From: an uncultured Gemmatimonadaceae bacterium
Lineage (GTDB): Bacteria; Gemmatimonadota; Gemmatimonadetes; Gemmatimonadales; Gemmatimonadaceae
NCBI GenBank assembly: GCA_955652635.1
Contig: CATPBN010000222.1
Coordinates: forward strand, 1 to 5,254
Direction of reading: 5' to 3'
Length of the DNA stretch: 5,254 nt
Shown here: in pieces, positions 1 to 5,254 of the stretch
Layout: every line of letters begins with the position of its first letter
Numbering within the stretch: the stretch's first letter is position 1
The notes under the pieces: model-generated
What the model was told of the DNA's origin: nothing
The model's input: the letters and a program-made list of their open reading frames with translations, nothing else
Database searches by the model: none
Position numbers and translations under genes: made by a program

Positions 1-1056
1 ACAACCTACGAGTGGTTCGTCGTCAACCCGATCAACAACTACGATGTCGCGGTGAACGCCGGTCATTACGCCCATTTCAGCGACAGCTACCTGGGTGAGC
101 GCGGCACCCTCACCCTCGACTTCTGGCCTCTCGACTATCACGCCGATACCGCGAAGAAACAATTCCAGCAGGTGAAGCCGATGCTCCAATGCTTCGAGAG
201 TTGGTTCGGACCCTTCCCGTGGTACGAGGATGGATACAAGCTCGTCGAGGCGCCGCACCTGGGAATGGAGCATCAGAGCGCGATTGCCTATGGCAATCAC
301 TACAAGAACGGATATCTCGGCCGGGACCGTTCGAGCACAGGGCACGGTCTATTGTGGGATTTCATAATCATCCACGAGAGCGCGCACGAATGGTTCGGCA
401 ACAGCATCACGATGAAGGATGCCGCCGACATGTGGATCCACGAGAGCTTCGCCAGCTACGCCGAAGGTCTCTTCACAGAGTGCCAGCAGGGAAAGAAAGC
501 GGGCGCCGAATACACGATTGGTCAGCGCAAGCTGGTGAGGAACGACGAGCCGATCGTCGGAGTCTACGGAGTGAATCACGAAGGCTCCGGCGACCAGTAC
601 GAAAAGGGTGCGAACATGCTGCACACCATCCGGCAGCTGGTAGACGACGACTCGCGGTGGAGAGGGATCTTGCGCGGTCTGGGCAAGACCTTCTGGCACC
701 AGACCGTCACCGGCAAGCAGATCGAGAACTACCTGAGCTCACGTTCAGGCATCAATCTGAGCAAGGTGTTCGACCAATACCTGCGCACGATCAGAGTTCC
801 GACGCTCGAATACAAGCTCGTGGGGTCGAAGCTCTCCTATCGCTGGAACAATGTCGTCCCGGGCTTTGCGATGCCGGTCAGAGTCACGACCTCGCCGGAT
901 AAACTGACCTCGATCAGGCCAACGGAAAAGTGGAAAACGACGACGGTCAAGCTAACCCGGCCTGAGGCTTTTCACGTCGACGAGAACTTCTACGTCCTCG
1001 CAAAGGATCTCCTCAGGCCGGCGAGCGATTCCGCTACCGCCCGTAAAGCCCGGTAA
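1..1056 (+). CDS. M1 family zinc metallopeptidase (aminopeptidase), C-terminal part, 5' end cut by window edge
   Basis: Seen: the reading frame is open from base 1 to a TAA at 1054-1056, giving 351 residues. The gluzincin signature is complete: HESAH (373-387) with the two zinc histidines and the catalytic Glu, then exactly 18 residues to the third zinc ligand, Glu at 442-444 (in HESFASYAE). The substrate-binding GxMEN-type motif appears as GMEHQ (262-276), and a Tyr in QYEKGANML (598-600) fits the transition-state tyrosine. Known: M1 enzymes remove N-terminal residues from peptides using one zinc ion. About 100 residues of beta-rich sequence follow the catalytic domain and no large helical ERAP1-like domain is present, so this is a compact type. 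The N-terminal domain, and any signal peptide, lie outside the window. A GTG at 52 is an internal valine, not a start, because homologous-looking sequence continues upstream. Its 3' end overlaps the convergent PEBP gene by 23 bases. Family assignment is firm; substrate specificity is unknown. Confidence 0.95.
   Translation, partial: TTYEWFVVNPINNYDVAVNAGHYAHFSDSYLGERGTLTLDFWPLDYHADTAKKQFQQVKPMLQCFESWFGPFPWYEDGYKLVEAPHLGMEHQSAIAYGNHYKNGYLGRDRSSTGHGLLWDFIIIHESAHEWFGNSITMKDAADMWIHESFASYAEGLFTECQQGKKAGAEYTIGQRKLVRNDEPIVGVYGVNHEGSGDQYEKGANMLHTIRQLVDDDSRWRGILRGLGKTFWHQTVTGKQIENYLSSRSGINLSKVFDQYLRTIRVPTLEYKLVGSKLSYRWNNVVPGFAMPVRVTTSPDKLTSIRPTEKWKTTTVKLTRPEAFHVDENFYVLAKDLLRPASDSATARKAR
957..1021. repeat. 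11-bp perfect inverted repeat near the 3' end of the M1 gene
   Basis: CCGGCCTGAGG at 957-967 is exactly the reverse complement of CCTCAGGCCGG at 1011-1021, with 43 bases between the arms. Both arms lie inside the M1 coding sequence, just before the convergent overlap. It could form a GC-rich long-loop hairpin in either transcript. There is no T-tract after it on either strand, so it is not a classical intrinsic terminator, and the role is unknown. Chance occurrence is quite possible. Confidence 0.5.
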
Positions 1057-1645
1057 TCCGCGCTGCGGCGAGTTTGTTGGCGTTGAGATTGAAGCCGACG
1101 TAGGCTGAGGTCGCGTTTCCGGGAACGTCGAGCTTGTCGGTCTTGAGCGCGAATACAGTGATGTGATAGTGATGGGGCTTGTCGCCTACCGGTGGACACG
1201 GCCCACCATAACCCTTCGTTCCAAAATCCGTGGGCCCTTCGACACTGCCGGCCGGAGCATTGCGCCCATTTCCAGCGCCAGCCGCGAGCGAGGTCGTTGT
1301 GGCGGGAATGTTATAGATCATCCAGTGCCACCAGCCGCTTCCGGTTGGGGCATCGGGGTCGTAGATCGTCACCGCGAACGACTTGGTTCCGGCCGGTGCG
1401 CCCGACCACTGCAACGCGGGCGATGTGTTCTGCCCACTGCAACCCATTCCGTTGTAGACGTGACTCGCCGCGATTCGACCTTTCGTGGTGAGATCCGGGC
1501 TGGTGACCCGAAAATGACCCGTCGCCTTTGGCGTTGTCTTGGTCGTCGTCTTGGCTTTCGCCTGGGCCGCTGCAACAGATGTGATGCACAGTGCTAAAGC
1601 CGTCCCCGCGAACGCCAGGGACCGAAGCCGATGTGAGTGCGACAT
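1034..1645 (-). CDS. Exported YbhB/YbcL-type phosphatidylethanolamine-binding (PEBP) family protein
   Basis: Seen: 203 residues from ATG (1643-1645) to TAG. Residues 1-29 form a Sec-type signal peptide: basic start (HRLR), hydrophobic core (LAFAGTALALCITSVAAA) and a likely cleavage near AQA. A Lys/Thr-rich linker (about 30-42) follows. The PEBP core shows the ligand-site motifs DPDAP (96-100) with TGSGWWHW after it, and GPCPP (148-152) followed by HHYHITVFAL (158-167). The C-terminus GLYGR is typical of the family. Known: bacterial PEBP/YbhB-like proteins share a small anion-binding pocket with eukaryotic Raf kinase inhibitor proteins; their physiological role in bacteria is mostly unclear. 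Inferred: it acts in the periplasm or is secreted. The upstream DUF1761 gene ends 32 bases before it on the same strand, so the two are probably cotranscribed. The start is set by a strong ribosome binding site. The name 'kinase inhibitor' should not be taken as function. Confidence 0.93.
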   Translation of the reverse strand: MSHSHRLRSLAFAGTALALCITSVAAAQAKAKTTTKTTPKATGHFRVTSPDLTTKGRIAASHVYNGMGCSGQNTSPALQWSGAPAGTKSFAVTIYDPDAPTGSGWWHWMIYNIPATTTSLAAGAGNGRNAPAGSVEGPTDFGTKGYGGPCPPVGDKPHHYHITVFALKTDKLDVPGNATSAYVGFNLNANKLAAARITGLYGR

Positions 1646-1652
1646 TATTTCT

Positions 1653-1657
1653 CTCCT
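1653..1657 (-). promoter_or_regulatory. Ribosome binding site of the PEBP gene (decides the start)
   Basis: On the minus strand the sequence reads AGGAG, then seven bases, then ATG. This favours the ATG at 1643-1645 over the longer frame that opens at 1750, which would run into the DUF1761 gene and place 35 non-hydrophobic residues before the signal peptide. Confidence 0.8.
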
Positions 1658-1677
1658 CTGGATATCGGAAATTCCTG

Positions 1678-2109
1678 CTATCTCCACGCTGCGAGAATGA
1701 GTCCAGCGAGCATGAATGAAACGAGATTGTACGTTGAATCGATGAGCCACAGCTGCTTCGGCTTGCCGGAGAATAGCGCGGTGGCATAGCTCGTCGGCGC
1801 GGCGAAGCCAATCCAGGCCATGAAGCCGAAGAACGCGCCGTGCACCGCGCCGGTGGGCATGATGGCAGCCATGTGTGCCAGTATGTGCGCCATGACCATC
1901 GCCGTGATCAGCGCGCAGACGAAGGCGCTGAAGTACATGAGGGGCATGTTGGCCGAGGCCGCCTCGATTCGCATCTGCTCTTCAGTCTTGCCCAGCAGGG
2001 CAACCCACTTCTTTACGAAGAGAAGCGGGGAATACCATAGTCCGCCCAGTATGAACATCAGGACTGCCGCGACGAGAACTGCGAGGTAGTTGACCCCGAG
2101 GAACTGCAT
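1678..2109 (-). CDS. DUF1761 family small integral membrane protein
   Basis: Seen: 143 residues, ATG to TAG, with a canonical GGAGG (2117-2121 on the plus-strand numbering) seven bases before the ATG. Four hydrophobic segments are visible, at about residues 7-27, 58-82, 88-110 and 122-142. The first ends in the GGLWYSPLLF motif followed by a basic/aromatic KKW, a pattern characteristic of DUF1761 proteins. Length and four-helix layout fit the family. Known: DUF1761 members are uncharacterised bacterial inner membrane proteins, often standing alone or near small metabolic and envelope genes. Inferred: inner membrane location, cotranscribed with the PEBP gene 32 bases downstream. No catalytic residues can be named. 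Function is unknown. Confidence 0.85.
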   Translation of the reverse strand: MQFLGVNYLAVLVAAVLMFILGGLWYSPLLFVKKWVALLGKTEEQMRIEAASANMPLMYFSAFVCALITAMVMAHILAHMAAIMPTGAVHGAFFGFMAWIGFAAPTSYATALFSGKPKQLWLIDSTYNLVSFMLAGLILAAWR

Positions 2110-2128
2110 TTGAGACCCTCCGTTGACT

Positions 2129-2143
2129 GGGGGGAACGGGGGG
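2129..2143. repeat. Two six-base homopolymer tracts in the DUF1761 leader
   Basis: The plus strand reads G6-AAC-G6, so the leader of the minus-strand DUF1761 transcript carries C6-GTT-C6, eight bases upstream of the GGAGG ribosome binding site. Such tracts can slip in replication or be miscounted in sequencing. No regulatory function is shown by the sequence. Confidence 0.6.
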
Positions 2144-2191
2144 AAAATCTACCTCCGCCGGCACAGTCGTGCAGCGGTCTTAACCTGGGCC

Positions 2192-2211
2192 TCGCCCGTC
2201 CAGTCGGGCGA
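2192..2211 (-). terminator. GC-rich hairpin 13 bases after the msrA stop, possible terminator
   Basis: TCGCCCG (2192-2198) and CGGGCGA (2205-2211) form a perfect 7-bp stem with a 6-base loop. In the msrA transcript it begins 13 bases after the stop codon. The downstream RNA does not carry a U-tract, so it is not a textbook intrinsic terminator. It may end or stabilise the msrA transcript and separate it from the DUF1761-PEBP pair. Confidence 0.4.
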
Positions 2212-2224
2212 AGTTCTCGCGAAG

Positions 2225-2905
2225 CTAATTCCGGTAGACGTCCGGGAATTCCTTCTTCAGCGCCGCGACCTTCGGCTTGTCGTTGATCACGATGTAGAGC
2301 TGGTTTGGGTGCTGCGCCAGATAATTCTGGTGGTACTCCTCAGCCCGATAGAAACCATTGAGCTTCGACACCTGGGTGACAATGGGACGCGGGAAAGTCT
2401 TCGCCGCCGTCAGCTGCCTGATGTAGCTCTCCGCGGCCTGCTGCTGCTGTGGCGTATTGTAGAAGATCGCCGAGCGGTATTGGGTGCCGTGATCGGGGCC
2501 CTGACGATTCAGCTGAGTCGGATCGTGCGCGACCGAGAAGAAGATCTGGAGCAGCTTGCCGTACGACACCTGCGACGGATCGTAGATCACCTGCACGGAC
2601 TCAGCGTGTCCGGTGTCGCCGGTACTTACCTGTTCGTACGAAGGGGTACCGACATTCCCGCCGGCGTAACCGGAGACCGCCGACTTGACTCCCTTCACGT
2701 GGCGGAATACGGCCTCGACTCCCCAGAAACAGCCTCCGGCAAACACCGCTGTGTCTTCTGTAGCTGACGCGGAAACAGCGTCAAGCGCCGGCATTACCGC
2801 GGGTCGAGCGAGCGGGCGAGACGAACCGCTTCTCGCGGCGAAGAGAACGAGCGCAACGGGGATGACCACGAGTGCAGCGGCGAAATCGGAAAGGGAGCGG
2901 TTCAT
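2225..2905 (-). CDS. msrA: Peptide methionine-S-sulfoxide reductase MsrA, exported or membrane-anchored, single-cysteine type
   Basis: Seen: 226 residues, ATG to TAG. A hydrophobic stretch at about 8-24 followed by a Ser/Arg/Pro/Ala-rich linker (25-50) looks like a signal peptide or N-terminal anchor. There is no lipobox cysteine. The MsrA domain starts near 52, with the catalytic motif GGCFWG (57-62, Cys59). Other family hallmarks follow: GHAES (99-103, with the Glu that lies in the active site of MsrA enzymes), DHGTQYRS (138-145) and YHQNYL (191-196). Known: MsrA reduces the S epimer of methionine sulfoxide in proteins and free methionine. Cys59 is the only cysteine in the protein. Where some MsrAs carry a resolving Cys near the C-terminus, this one has YIVIND, a sequence common in the one-cysteine subgroup. 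It therefore probably relies on an external thiol for regeneration. Inferred: repair of oxidised proteins outside the cytoplasm. No strong ribosome binding site; only a weak GAGA lies upstream. No MsrB is present in the window. Confidence 0.95.
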   Translation of the reverse strand: MNRSLSDFAAALVVIPVALVLFAARSGSSRPLARPAVMPALDAVSASATEDTAVFAGGCFWGVEAVFRHVKGVKSAVSGYAGGNVGTPSYEQVSTGDTGHAESVQVIYDPSQVSYGKLLQIFFSVAHDPTQLNRQGPDHGTQYRSAIFYNTPQQQQAAESYIRQLTAAKTFPRPIVTQVSKLNGFYRAEEYHQNYLAQHPNQLYIVINDKPKVAALKKEFPDVYRN

Positions 2906-2952
2906 GTCAAGTATTCTCGGTGCAGGGGATTACGTATTAAACCGTGTTCGCG

Positions 2953-2968
2953 CAGGGATAGTTCCCTG
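2953..2968 (-). terminator. Short hairpin just after the stop of the 387-residue gene
   Basis: CAGGGA (2953-2958) and TCCCTG (2963-2968) form a perfect 6-bp stem with a 4-base loop. In the minus-strand transcript it starts 5 bases after the TAG of the upstream gene. A U-rich run does not follow directly; a short TTTAAT comes 11 bases later. It could be a weak terminator or a 3'-end stabiliser in the 68-base gap before msrA. Confidence 0.35.
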
Positions 2969-2973
2969 ATCAG

Positions 2974-4137
2974 CTACACAAATATGGGCGGCAATCGCTG
3001 CTCGCTGGTTCTGCGAAATGGATAATTGTGCGCGAGACGCTCCTCGAGACCAGGGTCGGGAACGCTTCTGCCATTCACGAAAATCCATTCGATATCAACG
3101 AACTCGCTGTTGCGCCACATCCCAATGCCAATCTGGCGTTCCAGATCGAGCTCATACTTGGAGGCGAGCGACAGGCTTCGAAGGGCACCTGATGCGCGGT
3201 CGTGGAACTCCGTCGTCACGGGAAGAACCAGAAAACCAGCGCCCGTGCGAGCGGAGGCAATCCTGTACGGCAGCTCGAACCGATTGCCCCGCACCGCTTC
3301 GAGGGCAAGACGAACCTGCTGCTTGAGCGCTCGCAGCTCGTATCGCGCGAGACGCGCCAACTCGGCGAGAACCTCGTAGAGGTCGGTGTCGGCATTGTCT
3401 CCCTCCTGCGACGCGATTGTGGTCGCGAGGCTATCGAGGACGAATGAGAACTCGCAAGCCGTCGGGCCGCCCCGCGAGCGCGATGCGCTCTCGAATCTTT
3501 CGTCGGGAGCAGACGAATAGTCCTCGAGCAAATACTGGCCGATGAGCGCCGCTTCGCTGACGGCGGTTGCGGCAGGATCCCAGTTGATGAGAATATCGCG
3601 CCGGAATCCGAAATAATCTGACAGCTCCGCGGGCGTGACGAAATGGTGTACGATCTCGAAGTAGTCTACGTCGCGCAGAATGTGCACGAACCCGCCGTTC
3701 CGGTTCTTCTTGAATCGCGCAGCACGAAAGGCGCGCGTTTTCGACGGCACTCGGTAAACAATGACGCTGACGAACAGATCGGGGTCTCCGGGTGAGATGA
3801 ACGCGCGGTGCCCGAAGTTATTGACGAGCGAAAGGGCCATGTAGCTTTTGAGCAGATCGCGGGTGTTCTGAATCTGCTTCACGCCGCGCCGCACGACATA
3901 ATTGGTTATCCACTTCTCGAGATCGCCGGCCTTCGACGCGACTTTCCGCTCGCGCTCCATCAACTGAAAGATGAATCCGATCTCGCCCATCATGATGACA
4001 CGATCGGCGAGCTTCACGTCCGAGGCGGAGTCGACAGGAAGCTGGGTCGTCGAGAAGGAGAACGCTCTCAGAAATGCGTTTTCATTCTGCTGAGTGGTGA
4101 ACTCCTGAAGGAGGCTCGACCGACCCGGGCTATCCAC
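2974..4137 (-). CDS. Uncharacterised 387-residue soluble protein
   Basis: I do not recognise this family with confidence. Seen: GTG start at 4135-4137, stop TAG at 2974-2976. There is no signal peptide and no membrane segment. Residues 40-110 look mainly helical and charged (ERERKVASKAGDLEKW, GVKQIQNTRDLLKSYM). A beta-rich stretch at about 112-170 includes FISPGDPDLFVSVIVYRV, a basic patch RAARFKKNRN and GGFVHILRDVDYFEIVHHF, and is followed by SDYFGFRRDIL. A helical, possibly coiled-coil segment lies at about 252-285 (rich in Leu, Ala and Arg). The end (about 290-387) again looks beta-rich with conserved-looking WRNSEFVDIEWIFVNG. The alternating pattern at 86-180 vaguely resembles uncharacterised nuclease-like proteins, but I see no ExK or other catalytic motif, so no activity is claimed. 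The start directly abuts the TAA of the membrane protein gene, in the same frame, with no clear ribosome binding site. Translation by coupling to the upstream gene is therefore likely. Length and sustained coding character support a real gene. Confidence 0.8.
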   Translation of the reverse strand: MDSPGRSSLLQEFTTQQNENAFLRAFSFSTTQLPVDSASDVKLADRVIMMGEIGFIFQLMERERKVASKAGDLEKWITNYVVRRGVKQIQNTRDLLKSYMALSLVNNFGHRAFISPGDPDLFVSVIVYRVPSKTRAFRAARFKKNRNGGFVHILRDVDYFEIVHHFVTPAELSDYFGFRRDILINWDPAATAVSEAALIGQYLLEDYSSAPDERFESASRSRGGPTACEFSFVLDSLATTIASQEGDNADTDLYEVLAELARLARYELRALKQQVRLALEAVRGNRFELPYRIASARTGAGFLVLPVTTEFHDRASGALRSLSLASKYELDLERQIGIGMWRNSEFVDIEWIFVNGRSVPDPGLEERLAHNYPFRRTSEQRLPPIFV

Positions 4138-4635
4138 TTATAGTCTTCGCTGGCGCCGCTCCCAGGCGAGCAACAACGCTGCGCCAACGAGCGCCGTGAC
4201 GACGCAGAACTCGTACACCAAACGTGTGCTGACCAGTCCGTATAGCGGGTTGGCTGAAGAGAAGGGCCGAAAAGGACGGATATCCGCGTAGATGATCCCG
4301 TCGAGCACGGGGTGCAACAATCCGCCGAAGATCCCGCTCAGCACCGCAACGGATAATCGGTACTCGGCTGCGAGGCCCTCGACAACCACATCACGCGGAC
4401 GCGACAGCCTCGCGCCGAGTCGTGAAACAATCAGTCCGCACAGCAAGCCAAGGAGCCCACCCATCAGGAACGTGTGCAGCTCGCGGTGGATCGGAGGGTC
4501 CTGGTGGAGCATGAAGTAGCCGGACTCCAGATCTATGACTATCTGGGTGAGCGAATACGCCGCCATTGAAAACTGGCGCGGCGCAGCCGCCTTGATCAGC
4601 AACCCTGGCCCGAAGTGGTATGGAGTAGCCGGCAT
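4138..4635 (-). CDS. Polytopic membrane protein with His/Asp pattern like DUF457/DUF4184-type putative metal-dependent hydrolases
   Basis: Seen: 165 residues from ATG to TAA, with GGAG seven bases before the ATG. The N-terminus MPATPYHFGPGLLIKAAAP matches a style common to small hypothetical membrane proteins. Hydrophobic segments lie at about 22-44 (weak), 56-75, 94-116 (containing H108 and D112) and 135-157, ending in a basic tail WERRQRRL. Polar residues sit at membrane-proximal positions: H7, D35 and E37 (IDLES), H50-R51 and H54 (IHRELHT), then HPVLDG (108-113), D118 and R120. Known: YdjM/DUF457-like membrane proteins carry a comparable H...D...H(R)...H...D set and are annotated as putative metal-dependent hydrolases. 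Inferred: it belongs to that broad group or to a sister DUF; activity and substrate are unknown. It follows the isomerase-like gene by 27 bases and directly abuts the 387-residue gene, so it is probably the middle gene of a three-gene operon. Confidence 0.8.
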   Translation of the reverse strand: MPATPYHFGPGLLIKAAAPRQFSMAAYSLTQIVIDLESGYFMLHQDPPIHRELHTFLMGGLLGLLCGLIVSRLGARLSRPRDVVVEGLAAEYRLSVAVLSGIFGGLLHPVLDGIIYADIRPFRPFSSANPLYGLVSTRLVYEFCVVTALVGAALLLAWERRQRRL

Positions 4636-4662
4636 ACGAGTTCTCCAATTTACTTCGGGTAC

Positions 4663-5254
4663 CTAGAAATCGAGCGTCCGCAGATACTCGAAATCCGTGC
4701 GTGCGCTTGCCAACTCGTCGCGGCCGTTCTCCTGCTCGACATGACAAGGCTTCCTGGAGAGATCTGGAATTGCGGCCAGGAAGCGCTTGAAGTCGAATAC
4801 CCCAGTTCCGAGCTCCGTATCTGTCGAGCGATCAGCGACTACGTCCTTCAAGTGAAAGCTCCAGTAGCGATCACGGTGCCTTGCGAGGTATTGCATAGGA
4901 TCACCGCCGCCCTGCAGCATGTTGCCGGTGTCTAGCTGCAGTCGGACCACCGACGGATCCGTGCGCTCGACGAAGACATCGTAAGGCACTTTGCCGTCGA
5001 TCGGCTTCATGTGATCGGCCTCGTTGTGAAACGCGAGCCAAACTCCGGCGCGCCTGGCTGCCGCGCCGGCTGCGTTGAAGCGGTCTGCCCATTCGCGCCA
5101 GTCGTCGAGTGTAAGCCCCAGGTCGGCCTGGAGGCTCGGCACGATCAGATACTCGTGGCCGAGCATCTTCGCGGTGTCGAGACTCCGTTCCCAACCGACG
5201 AGAATTGTCGCTGGCGAGATATGCGCTGAAGGTGCGCGCAACCCTTCGTGAGCG
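4663..5254 (-). CDS. Sugar phosphate isomerase/epimerase-like (xylose isomerase-like TIM barrel) protein, C-terminal part, 5' end cut by window edge
   Basis: Seen: the minus-strand frame is open from the window edge to TAG at 4663-4665, showing 196 residues. Barrel-strand motifs of the AP-endonuclease-2/xylose-isomerase-like family appear in order: LRAPSAHIS near the left of the visible part, LGHEYLIVPSL, VWLAFHNEADHM (with the metal/substrate-type His-Asn-Glu), VVRLQLDTGNM, RYWSFHLKDV and PCHVEQENG. These end in the typical LASARTDFEYLRTLDF tail. Known: family members isomerise or epimerise sugars or related polyols using divalent metal held by Glu/Asp/His residues at the barrel mouth. The substrate cannot be told from sequence alone. 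A TTG at 5239-5241 could be read as a start, but the barrel motif GLRAPSAH runs through it, so the gene continues beyond the window. The next gene begins 27 bases after the stop, which suggests an operon. Whether the missing N-terminus has a Tat or Sec signal, as many relatives do, cannot be seen. Confidence 0.92.
   Translation of the reverse strand, partial: AHEGLRAPSAHISPATILVGWERSLDTAKMLGHEYLIVPSLQADLGLTLDDWREWADRFNAAGAAARRAGVWLAFHNEADHMKPIDGKVPYDVFVERTDPSVVRLQLDTGNMLQGGGDPMQYLARHRDRYWSFHLKDVVADRSTDTELGTGVFDFKRFLAAIPDLSRKPCHVEQENGRDELASARTDFEYLRTLDF

Noticed and set aside
52..54. GTG as the start of the M1 peptidase gene
   Set aside because: The frame is open from base 1, and an M1 catalytic domain needs a large N-terminal part that must lie upstream.
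189..902. Long open frame within the M1 gene, plus strand, other frame
   Set aside because: Its product is very Arg-rich with no recognisable domain, which is typical of a shadow frame in high-GC coding DNA. The M1 frame carries all catalytic motifs.
1646..1750. N-terminal extension of the PEBP protein to a start at 1750
   Set aside because: It would overlap the DUF1761 gene and put 35 polar residues ahead of a clear signal peptide. The ATG at 1645 has an AGGAG at ideal spacing.
2129..2143. G-quadruplex in the plus-strand G-runs
   Set aside because: There are only two G6 runs and no further nearby runs, so a stable three-tier quadruplex with normal loops is not supported.
2123..2767. 214-residue plus-strand open frame opposite msrA
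   Set aside because: It is antisense to a complete, motif-bearing MsrA and shows no domain, so it is a shadow of the real gene.
2906..2973. Possible promoter for msrA (TAATAC-like -10 in the 68-base gap)
   Set aside because: The -10-like hexamer has no acceptable -35 at 16-18 bases, and the consensus in this phylum is uncertain. Too weak to annotate.
5239..5241. TTG as the start of the isomerase-like gene
   Set aside because: The frame stays open to the window edge and the codon lies inside a family motif (GLRAPSAH), so the gene is simply cut by the edge.
1..5254. CRISPR array, tRNA/rRNA, insertion sequence, or phage or defence cluster
   Set aside because: I saw no regularly spaced repeats, no tRNA-like cloverleaf, no transposase and no known defence domain. 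All long stretches are explained by housekeeping-like coding genes.

Overview
The window is ordinary, densely packed bacterial chromosome of fairly high GC. Intergenic gaps are all under about 120 bases. I see no RNA gene, CRISPR array, insertion sequence or phage gene. The gene mix is an exported-type M1 peptidase, an exported PEBP-family protein, DUF1761, an exported-type MsrA and a xylose-isomerase-like TIM barrel. That mix and the codon style suggest a soil or environmental member of Gemmatimonadota or a similar phylum such as Acidobacteriota. The taxonomic call is an inference from general resemblance, not from a marker gene.

Layout: one gene runs on the plus strand and five on the minus strand. 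Positions 1-1056 (+) hold the C-terminal part of an M1-family zinc aminopeptidase whose start lies off the left edge. It meets 1034-1645 (-), a secreted YbhB/YbcL-type PEBP protein, tail to tail, and the two coding regions overlap by 23 bases. Upstream of the PEBP gene on the minus strand lie 1678-2109, a four-helix DUF1761 membrane protein, and 2225-2905, an MsrA methionine sulfoxide reductase with an N-terminal export or anchor segment and only one cysteine. Next come 2974-4137, an unrecognised 387-residue soluble protein, and 4138-4635, a small polytopic membrane protein with a conserved-looking His/Asp pattern. At the right edge, 4663-5254 holds the C-terminal part of a sugar phosphate isomerase/epimerase-like protein.

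Likely transcription units on the minus strand: the isomerase-like gene, the membrane protein and the unknown protein have gaps of 27 and 0 bases and probably form one operon. msrA follows after 68 bases with a short hairpin in the gap. DUF1761 and PEBP are 32 bases apart and probably cotranscribed, and another hairpin separates them from msrA. Several products look envelope-associated or exported (M1, PEBP, MsrA), but nothing shows that they form one pathway.

I find no convincing novel system. The most unusual point is the junction at 4137/4138. The membrane protein and the unknown 387-residue protein lie in the same reading frame, separated by one TAA codon directly followed by the GTG start. 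The 387-residue protein is itself the best candidate for something undescribed.
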